Shown here: positions 25,592-41,600 of the stretch, in pieces
Numbering within the stretch: the stretch's first letter is position 1
Layout: the number at the start of each line of letters is the position of its first letter
Assembly: GCA_034359265.1 (NCBI GenBank)
Contig: CP136896.1
Location: 30,816,001 to 30,880,000, forward strand
Direction of reading: 5' to 3'
DNA length: 64,000 bases
From: Canna indica
Lineage: Eukaryota > Streptophyta > Magnoliopsida > Zingiberales > Cannaceae
The notes under the pieces: generated by a model
Told to the model about the DNA's origin: nothing
The model's input: the letters and a program-made list of their open reading frames with translations, nothing else
The model's database searches: none
Program-made: the position numbers and the translations under genes

Positions 25592-28500
25592 CACTACTAG
25601 AAATTGAGTCTTCAGCAACGGCTATCAGCAACGACCGCTCAAGCCGTTGCTATTTGCAACGGCATTCTTACGGCCGCCCGAGCCGTTGCAGATATTTGTA
25701 TCCGCAACGGCGTTCTAACGGACACATGAGCCGTTGCGGATTATTTTAATTATCCGCAACGGCTTTCTGACGGAAAGGCGAGCCGTTGCTGATATTTTAA
25801 TTATCAGCAACGGCTTTCTAACGGACAAGTGAGCCATTGATGATGATAACTTATTAGCAACGGCTTTCTAACGGGCGAGTGAGCCGTTGCTGATAAGTTT
25901 ATATAGGGCACGCAGTCGTGCCCGACCCTTCTTCCTCCCGCTGCTGCCGCCGCCGTCTCCTGCTCCCGCCTGTCGCCACTGCTGCCGCCGCTGCCGACAC
26001 CGACGACGCCTCTTCCTCCTCCCGCTGCTGCCGACATTTTCAAGTATGCCTCGCCGGTCGGCCGTCTCTTCCCGTTGCGGCCGGCGGGAAATCCGACCGA
26101 AACCCTTTTTTAAGGGTTTCGGCCAGCGGCGGTCGGCCGGTGGCCGTCACCGGACTTTGTACAGTGGCCGGACAGTGTGTCCGGCCACTGTACGCCGGCG
26201 CCGGAGTCCACCTGACTCCGGCGCCGGAATTTATAGATTTATATATTGTTTTTAAATTGTTAATTAATTATTTAGATTAATTGTTTAATTTGTTAGATTA
26301 ATTATTAGGGTTTAGATTAATTTCGGAATTGTCCACTTCGGACGCGTGCCGGAATCGTCCACTTCGGACGAGCGTCGGAATCGTCCACTTCGGACGCGCG
26401 CCGAAATTGTCCACTTCGGACGCGCGCGCGCCGGAATCGTCCACTTCGGACGCGCGCCAAAATCGTCCACTTCGGACGCGCGTCGAAATCATCCACTTCG
26501 GACGCGCGCCAGAATCGTCCACTTCAGACGCGCGTCGAAATCGTCCAATATAGACTCGAACTGTCTCGAAACATTTAGAAAATAATCATGCATCCGACGA
26601 GTTCATATGTTTCACGTACGCATCGACGAGTCGGATATGATTTAGCAAAACCTTAGATCCGTTCGGGGATTGTATGTTCGTGTAAAAGAAGTAGATGATC
26701 TTTTATACGACGTACAATTCTTGAATTGTCCCTGATTGGACAATTTGGGAATATAGTTATTTATACTGCACTTACGTTTTTATTTTAACTGTTAACTAAT
26801 CATTCTAAATTTCGGCAACATCTCTCTTGTTCTCCGATACGCGCCCAGATGATATGCGTATTCGGAGAACTGTAGGGAGATGCTGCCGAAATTTAGAATG
26901 AAGTTAACGGTTAAAATAAGTACTTAGTGCAATATAAATAACATAAATCCTGAATGGAATAGGACAATCTCACCTAAAGACATTAACCAAAGAAATTGTC
27001 ATTGATTGACAGAATCATGTCGACTGATCAAAGTTGGATGTACCGACGTCTTGATCGTGGAGCTTTAATAAATGAGTTTCGATTAGGCGTAACGTACTTC
27101 CTAAATTTTGCCTATTCGAATCGGAATTTCATTAGCATGGGTGATCAAATCCGATGTCCGTGCCGCATTTGTTCAAATGGACGATTTTTGGATCAGGAGA
27201 CTGTCACTCTGCATCTATATGCCAAAGGATTTGCACCAAGATATTTTCTATGGACTTGTCACGGGGAGTCACGAGAAGTCGGGACGTCGAGCAATCCTGT
27301 CGTTCAGACATATAGTGAATCTTCCTCTGCTGGTGCTTCTTCATCCAGTCAATGTAATCCCTATAGAACTATGATACTTGATAGTCTTGGGGGTCAATTC
27401 CACCTGAATGATAATGTTGATCGGCCAGTTCTTCAGACATCAGTCCCACCAAATACTACAGCGGTTGATATCACAGAAGTACAAACTGCGGTAGAGATTG
27501 AATTACCGAATAAAGAAGCTGCAGAATTTTACGAGATGTTGAAAGCTGCCGATGAACCTTTGTATGAGAATTATCCTAAATACACTAGGTTTTCAGCAAT
27601 GACACAGCTTTTAAATATCAAGGCCGATTGTAATATCAGCGGAGTTGCGTATGATCGGATTGCTGGATTGATTAATGGGATGCTGCCTACTGATAACAAG
27701 TTTGAGCCAACTTTTTATAAGACTAAAAAGCTAATGAGAAAATTGGGGCTTGGGTACGAAAAAATACACGCGTGCCAAAATAACTGCATTTTATATTATA
27801 AAGAAAATGTGCAGTTGGATAAATGCCCTGTATGTCAACATCCTCGTTACAAGGAGAAGAAATCGGTCCGACAGAAAAATATCCCGTTTAAGGTGCTTCG
27901 GTATTTTCCACTAACACCGAGACTTCAAAGATTATTCATGTCGGAAAAGACAGCCCCTACATGAGTTGGCATGCAAGAAGTCGTGATGATACAGTAATGA
28001 CTCATCCATCTGACAGTGAAGCATGGAAACATTTGGATGCATATTATCCTTCATTTGCTAGGGATACTAGAAATATCAGATTGGAATTGTGCACAGATGG
28101 TTTTAATCCGTTTGGACATTCTGCAACTCCTTATTCAGTTTGGCCAGTGCTGCTGACAGTTTATAATTTGCCACCGTCAATGTGCATGAAAGATCAATTT
28201 ATTTATCTTTCGATGATTATTCCGGGTCCTAAGGGTCCGCGAAAAGAAATTGACATATTTCTCAGACCCTTGATAGATGAATTGAAAACATTGTGGACTG
28301 AGGGAGTTGTCACTTATGATTGTCATCGGAAGCAAAACTTCAATTTAAAGGCCGCGGTCTTGTGGACAATCAATGATTTCCCGGCGTACGACATGTTGTC
28401 GGGTTGGAGCACTCACGGCCGACTCTCTTGTCCGTATTGTATGGAACACTCTAAATCAATCAGTCTTCAGAACGGATGAAAAATCTCATTCTTTGATTGT

Positions 28501-31500
28501 CATCGTCGATTCCTACCGGTTAATCATCAGTATCGAAGGAATCGTAATAAATTTACTAAGGGCAGAGTCGAAAGAGATGGGCCACCACCGATGTTGTCTG
28601 GTGAACAAATGTTAGCACGTGTTTCAGCACTTCCAGATATAGTATTTGGTCGCAATGAAAGAGTGTCAGGTTTTGGCCAAACACATAACTGGGTGAAAAA
28701 AAGTATCTTTTGGGAATTGCCCTATTGGAGTTCATTATTGATTCGACATAATTTAGATGTCATGCACATTGAAAAAAATGTGTTTGATAATATTTTTAAC
28801 ACTTTGATGGATATTTCCGGAAAAACAAAAGATAATGTCAAAGCCCAACATGATATGAAAATACTTTGTAAAAGACCAGAGTTGGAGTTACAAGAGGTCA
28901 ACGGACGATATCTGAAACCAAAGGCCCCATATGTGTTAAATAAACAACAGATCAAAGATGTTTGTCAATGGGTAAAAGAACTCAGATTACCCGATGGATA
29001 TGCTTCAAACTTATCTCGATGTGTGAACGTCGATGATTGCAAAATATCAGGGATGAAGAGCCATGATTGTCATGTATTCATGCAGAGATTACTTCCGATC
29101 GCATTTCGAGATCTTCTACCTGATAATATTTGGGGTCCGTTGACTGAATTAAGTATGTTTTTTAGAAACATCTGTGCAAATGTCCTTCGAGTCGAAGATA
29201 TGTCAACACTTGAAAATAATATTATTGAAATCATATGCAAGCTGGAGCAGTTTTTCCCACCTGCATTTTTTGACTTGATGGAGCATCTACCGATACACTT
29301 GGCATACGAGGCACGAGTTGGTGGCCCCGTTCAATATCGGTGGATGTACTTATTTGAAAGATACATGAATCGTCTGAAGAAAAAAGTAAAGAACACCGCA
29401 GCTGTTGAAGGATCAATATCTGAATCGTATATCATCCAAGAAATTTCAACATTCTGCTCATTTTACTTTGAATCGACAGTACAGACAAGATTTGATCGTC
29501 TTCCACGTAACGACGACGGGGGTGTTCGACATTCAGATGGACGTTTAAATATATTTTGTCACTCTGGTCGTGCTTTTGGTTCTCGTCCATCTCGACACTT
29601 AAGCGATGAAGAGTACCATTTGGCACACTTGTATGTATTACTCAATTGTCCAGAGATTGAACAATTCATTGAAATATTTGACATTGAGATGGTGCAAAAA
29701 TACTCTATTCACAACGATCAAGAATTGGAGAGATTACGGATTCGTGATTTCCCTACTTGGATTCAGACTTACAGCAAAGATCATAGAGCTGAAATAGATG
29801 AAAGAATATTTGAGTTTGTTAGTGGACCGTCGCGACTTGTGTCGTGCTATAGCGGATATTTTGTTAACGGGTATAAATTTCACACGGTTGAATATTCATT
29901 TACAAAGAAGACGATGAATGCTGGGGTTTGCATGAAAGGGACAACCTATGTTGAATGTGATATGGATTTTTATGGACTGGTGGAAGAAGTGATAGAGTTG
30001 CACTACTTCGGCTTAAAATTAGTGATCCTATTTAGATGTCATTGGTTCGATACAACAGAAAGGGGCATGAAAGTTCATCCAAAATACAAACTTGTTGAGG
30101 TTAATTACAAATCGAAATTGGCAGCAAATGAGCCTTTTATATTGGCATCACAAGCCGAACAAGTATATTACGCGAAGTATCCAGCTCGAAATAAAGATAG
30201 AGCAGATTGGTGTGTAGTTTGTAAGACAAAAGGTAGAGGAAAAATTGATCCGATAGTAGGAGAAAATGAGCTGATACCTAATATGACACATGGTTTCTAT
30301 CAAGAAGATGATCCTCCTGCTGTAGATCGTATTATTCCAATACTCGAGGAAGCAGACACAATGTCAATTCAATTAGAAGTTGAATATGCTGATGATGACG
30401 ATCATGAAATTGAGGAAGCTGGAGATGAAGAAGAGGAAGAAGAGGAAGAATTCGAAGACTATTATTCAGATGATGAGGAATAATTGTAAAGTATATATTT
30501 TATTAAATATATCTCTACTATTTATACAATAATCTGATTATATGTCTGTTCGACAGATATGTCTGGTCGTGGTTATCGACGCAAGAGAGCTTCGGAGTCT
30601 CCGATCGGTGAGACTCCAGCACTTACTCATACTGCTGATCCTCCTGTTGCTGATCCTCATGTCGATGATATTGCCGAGGCCAGTACATCCAGACGCAGGC
30701 GGCCACGCGGGCCGAACAGGTGGCAGCCTCCACCAGCCATAGAGTCACGTAGATTGATTAGCGTGATTGGGGAGCGGTAATATATCATGAATTATGAATC
30801 ATTACAAATTCATTATATCATAATATAATATTAAAATTTATTTTTGTTGTGCAGGTTCGAGCAAGAAGAAGTGCCGAGGAGCATTTCTTCTACTATTCGA
30901 CGATACATGCACGGGGCATGGCCTACGTGGTCTCACGTGCCTAGCGAGCACGTCGACATGTTATGGCGCGAGTTTGAGGCACGTATTATTATTATTTTTA
31001 CATGCACGATGATTAATATTGGTACTGATATTATTATTTTGCAGGCTCGCTATACATGGGCCGAGGACCAAAGGCCCTTCATTTATGCTGCCTGGGAGGC
31101 TATTTCCCGGGCAAGGTACAACGGGCAGCTGGGGCAGGCTCGGTCCCAAGCGATGGCCCGAGCTGGGACCACTAACATCGCGGAGACTTGGGGATACGGC
31201 CCCGGTTGGATTACTCCGGATATATGGGACCAGCTCGTGGGAATATGGTCGACGGATCAATGGCAGGAGGTTTCTCGGAATGCGGCTAGAAATCGCATGT
31301 CGGGGGGAGCAGCGCGTCACACCGGCGGCTCTGTTGCATTTGCAGTGCACGCGAACCGTATGGTAAGTATATCTTTTAATTATATATTTTATTTGTTACT
31401 ATGTGTACTAATTAATGTATTTGTTTTGTAAATGTAGACGACGGTGTCGGATGACGGGACTGTCCAGCGACCCTCCCCGATGGCGGTGTTTGAGCGGACT

Positions 31501-32691
31501 CACCGTCGAGCACATGGGACGGGGGAGTACATCGACAACCGCGCTGCATACATTATGGTAATTATATATTTGTTTAAATTATTCATTATATATTTATAAT
31601 TTAAGTTTTATGATAAATATTAAACAAAAAATCAAACTCGAGTAGGAGACCTACAGCTAGACGGTGGTGCAGCGCGGGGGTACCCCCGAGGACTTTGACG
31701 CAGCATCGTGGGTCGAGGCCGCAGGTGGCTTGGACCATGGCCGCGTATATGGCTTTGCAGATAGTGGTCATGCGCGAGCTGTACTAGGGCCACTTGGGGC
31801 ACCGACCCCTCCGGTCGCTGGTGAGCGACTGTCCACCTCTAGATCCAGTTATGATCATAGTAGTAGAATAAGGACTCTAGAGGACACGGTCGCGCGTCAG
31901 ACTGAGATAATGGAGCGCCAGAGTCAGATGATGGCGGATATACAAGCTATGCTACGCAACATGTCAGGTCATCCCGAAGCAGGCATCTCTTTGGCATCAT
32001 CTAATACATCATCCGCGAATCAGTCCACGCCGGTGTACACTCAAGCACTCCAGACCCCGCCATATGATCCAGGCCATCCTCCATCGTCATCGTGAGATTT
32101 TTTTTATATTGACTTTGTTACTGAGATATTGAACTTGTTTAACTTATTTTGTTTGGATATTGATACTTCAATTTTGCATTTGAATTGTTTTTATACTATC
32201 GTGGATAATTATCAATATAAATATAATTGTTTTGATGTATATCTTGGTGTGTTTGTGATGTGTGAATGAATGTGTGTATGAGTGTATGGGTGTGTGAGTT
32301 ATGTATCAGATAATGTATCAATGTATCAATGGAAATTTAAAATTTAAAATTGTTTCGTTACCAGGTTCACATCATCAGCAACGGCTTTCCCACGGCCGTC
32401 CGTGGGAAAGCCGTTGCTAAAAGTGTATCGAAAGTCGTTGCTGATGACCTACAGCAACGGCTTAGCGACGGGCTTTTACTAACGGCGTTGCTACGGACTC
32501 AGCGGCCGTTGCTATTAATGTTATCAGCAATGGCTCCGAGTCCGTGGCAAAACCGTTGCTGATAATATTGTTAGCGACGGCCCGAGCGACCGTTGCTGAT
32601 CCGTCGCTAAGTTATCAGCAACGCGAGTTTCTGTCACGGCTCTATTGCAACGGCTCTTCAGCCGTTGCTGATGCCCATTTTTCTAGTAGTG
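25592..32691 (+). mobile_element. CACTA-1: complete En/Spm-type transposon
   Basis: The left end is CACTACTAGAAATTGAG and the right end is the inverse of CACTACTAGAAAAATGG, giving a 12-bp terminal match. Both sides are flanked by AAT (25,589-25,591 and 32,692-32,694), the 3-bp duplication made by CACTA elements. Inside are subterminal inverted repeats of the GCAACGGC type at both ends, a structured leader, a TNP2-type transposase (27,017-30,483) and a second gene (30,559-32,095). CACTA transposases cut the element out and reinsert it. The 7.1-kb length fits an autonomous or recently autonomous copy. Confidence 0.93.
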
Positions 32692-35600
32692 AATAGGATA
32701 TAGATATTTCGAGGAGGATGTGGAAATTAAAATCTTGATAATGACTAGAAATTGATGAAAAACATATTTTTTAAGGAAAGAATGAATTTTAACTTTTAAT
32801 TCGACATAAACAATATTTTATTTATATAATAAATTCAAATTAATTTTCGTCGTTATAAAAATAAATTTTAGAAAGTATTATTTGTGTGTTTTTCAAAAAT
32901 TTATATTTGTGATAGAAAATTTTAATTTAATTTTTTTAAAAATATTTGTCAAAATTTACACATTATGCTAAAATTAAATATTTAAATTTAATTTCATAAT
33001 TTTCAAACAAAAAAATTATTAATATCTGATTACCTTATCCAAAATAAAAACAAATATAAGATTTAGAAATCTAACTATATATGATCTTTTTATCTTAAAT
33101 TTAAATAAATGCATTATAGAATATAGACTTATCGCACAAATATTTATATTAATTAATTTCAACTAAATTTCTATTTGAGTAGTCCTACAAAACAAACAAA
33201 CATATACTATGTCAATCCCCTAATAATTATTTTGCAGATTTTTTGACTGTTGTGCTTAAGGTATCGGAAGGTGTACGCTTTTTTTAGTAGGTCTAAGTAG
33301 GGGTAAGCACGAGTTGGGACATCCAGACCGTCCTAGTCCGACCCGACCCGAAAGTTCAGGAAAAGTCCCATCTCAGTTCAAAATCAGGACAGGACCGAAA
33401 CGAATATGTTCGTCCCGATTAAAAATCGGGACGGGACCAGGACGACATAAAAAAATCGAGATTGTCCTGAGCCAGCCCGAATTATGATATAAGTAAGATA
33501 AATTATTTAATATTAATTTTTTGAGACACCGCAATATAATATACTACTAATTATTTAATGTAAATACTATTTATTCTATAGAAAAAACAATATTAGTAAA
33601 TTCGGGGCGTCCCGGTCCCATCCCGAAAAATTCAAGACGAGACAAAATCTGGATGTTTCATATTTGGGATCAGGACTAGGACGCATATTTGCATCGTGAC
33701 TCAAATCGGGATGGGACCGGGACATACTAAATCCCGACCCTGTCCCGGCCCAAACTCACCCCTAGGTCCAACCTATGAGTCAGCATGTGACACTTGTTGT
33801 GTTAGATGCAATTGCACGCCAGCGGGCATGTTTGGATCAGTGTTATTATTGGCGGATGGCGGATGGCGGCTCATGACGAAAAGCCAAAAATTCGCCATAC
33901 ATATATGGTGGATGGCGTTGCGGCCAATGGCGGAAGCATGGCGTCTGAATATATATGTATATAAGTAGACATTAATAAGTAATAACATATATCAAGAACA
34001 ATAAAATTAGAAACATAATAGGAAATAAAATTCACCAAATGTAACATAAATACATAATAAAATCATAAATGTGTCCATACATAAGTTGTGATTTGTAAAT
34101 CCTACAAATTTGAACAGCAAACCAAATTTGAACATCAACATATTCAAAAAAAAAAATTTAAAAAAGTTGAATGAGAACTGAAATGAAAAAAAAACAAAAA
34201 AAAAAACCTTAAGTATAAAACTGAAATGATCAAATGATCAGATGAAAGAAAAAAAAATAGGAAAAAATAATAATATACCCACTGAATAAAAAAAAGAACG
34301 AACAAAACAGAAGTAAAAAAATAGAAATGAAAAAATAAAAAAAATGAATGAATGAAAGAAAGAAAAACAGAAGTATAGAACTAAAAAACAAAAGAGAAAC
34401 AAGAAAAAAATAGAAGAATGAAAGAAAGAAAGAAAAAGAAAAAATATATAAGTAAAAAAAAAGAATTGAACAGACCAGTAAGTAAAAAAACAAAAAGAAA
34501 GAGAGATGAAAGAATGAAAACAGGAGCCGCAAATAAAAAAAAAAGAAAGAAAAATAGAAGTAAAAAGAAAATAGAAGAGCAACAGGAAAAAAACAAGAAA
34601 AAAAACCAGAAACAAGAAAAAAGAAAAGAAAACGGAAGTAAAATCGAAAGAAACTAGAAAAAAAATCTGCAAATACGTATGGGAGAGAAGAAATAGGAAA
34701 TAACCTAAAAAAATAAGAAAAAATTAATGATATGAAGAAGAGAAGTGAATGGGAGAGAAATACCTTAAAAAATAGTAAAAACTACTATTTTGCCGTCGGA
34801 GTTCGTCGCCAGATTTCATCGCCGGAGTGGAGCAGTCGTTGGTAGAAAATTTTTCAAGTGGGAGCAACCACACAAATGCCCTTACTTTTAAATTAAAAAA
34901 ATAAAAAAATGGATGGCAGGTACCACGTAGCGCCACACAGAAATCACAATATTGTTATTTCTGTACGACGGATTTTGATAAATCCGTCGTACCCATGACG
35001 GCTATTTGACAACTTAATATGGATTGCTACAAATGATTACAAATGCGTGAAAGAAGTGCATATAGAACCCGTGTAAGCCGATATTACTGAGCTCTAACAA
35101 AGGACTTGGTTACCATTGAGTCAATAAGAAATAAAAAATTGAAGATCATATAAAAGCTTCTCCAACTTGGGTTAATGAACTTCAGGAGACTCGAAGAAAG
35201 TAATGAGAAGATAATTCTGGTGATAAACCTTGAGTCATAATGTGGATATCCTAGCAGTAAAGCAAAAAGTCAGTGCTCACAGTATCATAAGGAATCCTAA
35301 GTAAAACACCATTTTTTTCTAGTTAACCTAATTTTACAACGATCCTTTTGTCCAACCTGCAGATCATCTTGCTTATAGATCCTCATATTCACTACGAAGT
35401 GACGGATAAAATACCAAGAGAAGTTGCAAATTCATAACAATAAGACTTGTGCATATATTGTGCTACAGTTCAATTTTGTTGTATCATAAGCTCAATACGG
35501 TAGATGATCCACTGATCCTTGACTAAATTTTGCATAAAAATGAACAACTTTTAGCTAGTTAATAACTGTTCTTATTTGCTCTCAGAAACTAAAATTGACG

Positions 35601-38600
35601 GAATGATTCTTCTATAGTCACCGGCCTTTAGAAAGAACATTTATAATATATTTACTTTACGGAATAGAATTGAATTGGATAATAAATGAGAAAGAATTGA
35701 ATATAATTTTTTTAAATTCGGTATACATCGAATATAATATCAATTTTATATTATTCTATTTATATTTTTTTTTAATCCATACACTAAACAAATAATGATA
35801 TTAATTCATCTTTTATCATTTTTTTTTCTTATCCTATGAAATAAATATATTTTTATTTTTTTGTTAAGTTTAATAAATAGGATTGAAAAAATGGGCAAAT
35901 TTATCTAATACTAGTGGAACTTCACAAGATTTCTGACGTACGCTAAAGTAAGAAAAATTGTAATTGTTTTCAGCCTCTCTCTTCCCATCAATTTTCTCAA
36001 ATATCAAATAATTCTTCAAGTCCATTGTTTTCTGCGCTTCACAATAAATATATAGAAGCAACAGAAGGCCTCAACATCAGAGACCTATTGCTGTTACTCG
36101 GAGGGCATCAGTCCATCCATTTGTACCGAACCATGATAAACTAGACTCAAATAAACCACACGTATTTCACACTACAAGAAGCTTTAAGAGTGAAAGCCTG
36201 CAGTTAAGAATTCCCGCTATATTTTTTTAAATGAAAGAATATTTGTATTTATCATAAGATTTTAAAATTACAAGTAAAAGGAGAGAAGAAAACAAATCAA
36301 AATGCAAAATATAGATCAAAGTCTTTACAAAGAGTTGCTAAGTTCAATCCTTTGATAGCAAGCTCAAATAGGATTTTTTAACATCTTCAAAACAGCGGAG
36401 GTTATGCTCATACCAAACCTTCCAATGTCATATCATGATGAGGCAATCTTCCAACGCCAAATCATGATGAGGCGATACTTGAATATCTGTTGGCTTCCGA
36501 ATTTGCATTGTGGGGCCTTATCCAATGACAGAATTTCAAGGAAAAGAACAGAATTTGACCCATATCCAACATTGTTTTCCAAACAGAAAAGTTGTATCGA
36601 CAATCCGAGAAGAGATGAGAATGTGTTTCATTATCGGTGAGGCAAAGAGGACAAAGTGAGTCCACCTGGATTCCATGAGCAAGGAGACCATCTTTTGTGT
36701 GCAATCTTTGAATGTTAACTAGCCACTTCAAAACAGAGATGCCTTCCGGGCATCTCTTCTCTGAATTCAAGCTATATTAAAACAACCTGCTGCCAAAATA
36801 TTGACTAAGCTGCATAGTTTTTTATACATAAAACAAAGGTACTAAGGTCAAACAATGAAAGACTAAGAGCAAGTTTTCTTTCACGGCTCTGATCCAGGAC
36901 AATTGAAACCTGGAGATGATAATAAACATGGCTGCATGGTATTAGTGGTCAAATAGACGTACTACATAATGCATGCACATTACGATGCAGAGTTCAATGG
37001 TCAAAAGAGAAACCAAAACAACAATTACCAGTTCGCCCTTACAATTTTTTTGTCAAAGAGGAGACAGAAAGTAGAACATAGAGCAAAAGTTATATCCACT
37101 AATTTTTAAACTAGCAAAAGCTCCAGAACTTCAAGCTAATGTTTATCGAATATCAAAGCTTAAATTGCAACTATATTTTAAAATAAACATAAATTATTCA
37201 CATACGCAAAAAATGATTGTTAATCAAAGAGACAGTGCCTTTCTTGCAAAAAAATGCTAGCTCAAGCCCTAATTTAGCATGAGAAAGGCAAGCACATAGA
37301 ATTCAGATAACATGTGTTCCTCTATTCTATGGTATTTTACCTACGCATAGACAAATAAAGGACATAAATGAGTAGAAAAGAAAATACAGCAGTTATAGTG
37401 CTGCAGTCATAGGAGAAAAAACCTACAGATGTTACCTTCCTTACTATAGAAGAAAACAGAAAGAAAAAAAAAAAGACAATTAACACTCTACAAATACAAA
37501 CAGTTAGCACAGAGAACAATATCTTACTGCAATACTGCTATTCCATCAGATCTCTTAGTTGCTCCACATCCATCCTAAGACCAGTAGAATTCAATGGTTC
37601 TCCAGATCTTATGATATGCAGTTCCAGCTCCTTCTGCCTTACCTGCAATATCATATGTTCATTCTCCAGTCTTAACCTCTCATTCTCTAGCCTCAGCCTT
37701 TCAAGTTCCCTATCCTTCTTGCTTCGAAACCTTTGCCACTTGAAGTGTCGCTTCTCCAGTTCCAATGCCTCAGCCTCGATCTCTACTCTGTCCTCTTCGA
37801 GCTGCAACGCACGTCTCTTAAACCATTCTCGCTGCTCCCATAGTGACTTTGTTTTGTCCTGAAGCACGTTGTCCATTTCAACCCTGAAACTCTCAAGGCC
37901 CCTCTTCCCTATGTCATCGCTCCTATCATCACGATCCCCATTGTCATCTTCCTCATCTTCCTCTTCCTCTTCATCATCCACAGGGCCGTTCTCGTCCTTG
38001 GGAGGAACGACTTTGGGGACTCCAGATACCAGCACATTGGCATCATGGCAATTTGGGATTCTCTGCCCATTGTGATAGGCGCACATCTCCCGGTAAAAAA
38101 GGTGCTTCGAGCTTAAGATTTTCCTCACATCATCCTTAGCTTTGGGAGAGATATGCATTGAATCCAAAAGGAGGGGGTTTTCAACAACCTGGCAGGACGT
38201 CCCGCGTCCAAGGATCTCATTCAACCGCTTGTATCTCTTGTTGAGATCATTGAACTTGTCTTCGCACTGCTGTGGTGACACATTGAAACCTTTCTTGGAC
38301 ATCAACTCTGACACCTTCTTCCACTTTCCCTTCTTCTGAAGCGCCGCCCCGTGCTTCCTTTTTGTCCCCGCCGTGCCGTCAAAGGCATCTAGAGCATCAT
38401 CATCGTGATCGCCGACATGCGCCACCACGGAGATCAGTAGCCGCACAACCTCGTCAGTCCACTTCATACGCTGCCAAGGCGAGGCCTTTTTGCTCCCGCC
38501 TGCGCCGGAAGCGGGCTGCGAGTGGGAGTTGTAGCCATTCTCGTCGCCGGCAGAACTACCAGGGAAACGCTCCTCGTCGTCACTGGTGGCGGCGCCCCCA

Positions 38601-41600
38601 GAGGGATCGAAGAGTGAGCCCAAATGGTGGTCGCAGTCGAGGCCAGCGGCGGCGGGGATCGGGTGGAGGTGGGGGTTGGGGGGAGGGTGGTGGCGCTGAC
38701 TGACGGAGTCGAGGTCAAGGATCCCGGACACCGATCCAGGAAGCAGGCCACTGCCGATCATCGGATTATTCATGCTCGGCCGTGTCCTCTTTCGTAACAG
38801 CTTCACAACAATTAATGGATCGGAACGAAGAAATCTAGAAATCGCAAGATTGGAGTAATTAGGTGATGGAGCGAGAGCTTGAATTGGGGAAAAGGCATCG
38901 GTCAAAATATCAGTGGAAGGTATTGACCGCAGAGAGAGATTTGAGATGAAAACCCTAAAACGGAGAGGAATTTGGCTAGCTGGATCTCGATTCTCGAATA
39001 GGGGATGGAGAAAAAGTGGGATTACAGGAGGAGCTCCGTGAACACTCGCCGCGTTTATTTTTTGTTATTCTTAATATTTAATATATATATAGTACTGTGT
39101 TCCGCCGGTTCGCTGCTCCTATTCGGTTCAAAGTGACATGGTCCGAATCAAATTTGTAAGTCGGAAATCTCCCTCAATTGGCTAACAATAATCTAATATG
39201 TGATAAGAATATAATAAGAAATAAATTAATATTTATTACTTATTTAATGCATAAGTTAAAAGAAAATAAATATAAAATTAATATTATATTCTATCTATAT
39301 TAAATTTAAAAAATTAATATTCAATTCACTCTCATTTATTATCTAATCATATTATATCATATCCAATGAAGCAAATATACCATTATACCATATTTACTTT
39401 GCAGGCAGGATATGATTTGGATGAGATAAGATTTAAGATAGATAAGAATGAGATATTAAAATTATATCTTATGCTTATTTTGATATAGGATAAAAAACAT
39501 GAATAAAATATGAAATTCATATCTCGTGGATTTGGACTCTAAACTCAATCTCTTCTCAAGTTTACTAAATCTGATCAGCAATGAATTTGGGCTAAAATAA
39601 ATCATCCAATTTCCGATTTGATTATTATCAAGTGCGGCAGAAAATAGAGGATTGGATTTTTAAATAATTCAATCCATCTTAATCCGGCAAAATAAACGAT
39701 GCCTTAAAATAGGGCTATTCACGGGTCGGGTCGGATTTAGGGAAAAAATCGATCCCACCCGACCAAGTATAATCGGGTCGGGTCGGGTCGGGTTGAACAT
39801 TTTTCACCTCTCAAACCCGACCCGACCCAACCCGACCTAGGTCGGGTCGGGTAGTCGGGTTTATCCGTTTAGGAAAACAATGAGTTTTTAACAATAATTT
39901 TTTAAAAAAAATTATAAATAAATATTTTTTTAATATAAATATTTTAAAAACAATTAAAAAAATATAAAAAATTCGAGCAATCGGGTCGGGTCTCGGGTCA
40001 TCGGGTTTTAAATATTGAAACCCGGACCCGACCCGATTATAATCGGGTTTCAAAATTTTAAACCCGACCCGACCTGACCCAATTGGTTCGGGTCGAGTCG
40101 ATTTCTCGGGTTCATTGGGTCGGGTTTGACCCATGACCAGCCCGGCTTAAAATATGATATAAGATAAAATAAAAAATATGGTAACATTTAATAGAATTTT
40201 TTATACAATATATATTAAGATAATATCAATTTTATCTCCCTACGGTACGTGCATTAAACAAAGGAAAATAGACTTTAGAATTTAGACAAGGGCATTTGTT
40301 TGCCGGCAAGTGTAAATCCTGCAACTTTAGTTGCAGCATTTAGATAACAAATTTATTTGATTGGTTGCAAAAGTATTTTACAGTATTTACTAGTTGCAAC
40401 TTGTATTTCTAATATCATATGCGATCGCAAGTGTAATTGCAATCCAAAAAGCCCGCAATACAAGATTGCGAAATGTAAATGCAATAATTTAAGTATTGAA
40501 AAATAATTAATTTTGGTGACCTAGAATCGTTGAATGGAGACGAGATAAATATCAAAGTTGTAGATTTCCGCGCGCTGAACATGATGGCAGTGTCAGATTT
40601 TACATCTAATGTCGTTTGATAGATTATATATATATATATATATTCAGTATTATAGAAAAATTAAAAATTATTAATTTATCAGACTAGGTCTGAAAAAACG
40701 TGTCGGGCCTAAGTTTTTAGCCCACGGCACGAAAAAATTCGTCTCAGGCTCAGCTCGAAAAATTTATGCCCGACCCGGCCCAAAAAAATTCATGTCCGGC
40801 CCAGCCCGAAAAATTTGTGCATGACTCGGCACGAAAATTTGTGCCCGATCCGGCCCAAGAAAATTCATTTTCGGCCCAGCCTAAGAAATTTGTGTCCGGC
40901 CCGACCTGAAAAAATTTGTGTACGGCCCGGCCTGAAAAAATTTGTGCACGGCCCGGCCCGAAAAAATTCGTGTCCGACCCGGCCTGAAAAATTTTGTGCC
41001 CAGCCCGGCCCAAAAAAATTCGTGTCTGGCCTAGCCCAAAAAAATTTGTGCCCGATCAGGCCTGAAAAAATTCGTGGTTAGCCCGGTCCTGCACAAAAAA
41101 AATCATGTCCGGCCCGGCCCGACTCGAAAAAAAATTTGTGCCCGGCCCAGCCCTGCTCGGAAAGATTTGTGCACTGCCCGGCCTATCCCAACCCGGCTCG
41201 GGCCGACCCGGAAAAATTCATGCCCAGCTCGACTCGGCCCAAAAAATTCATGCACGGCCCGATCCAAAAATATTCGTGCCCGGCCTGCCATCCCGGACCT
41301 GATCGGCCTGGCCCGGAAAAGTTTGTGCTCGGCTCGACCCGAAAAAATTTGTGATCGGCCCGGCCCTGCCCAAAAAAATTCATGCCTCGCCCGGCCCGGC
41401 CCGGCCCGACCCGAAAAAGTTCATGCCCGACGAGAGAAAAAAATTTGTGCCTGGCCCAACCTCGCCTGGAAAAATTCGTGCACTGCCCGGCCTGGCTCGG
41501 GCCAACCCGAAAAAATTCTTACCTGTCCCGGCCCAAAAAAGTTCGTGCACGGCCCGAATCAAAAAATTCGTACCCGGCCCTGCCCTGCTCGAAAAAGTTC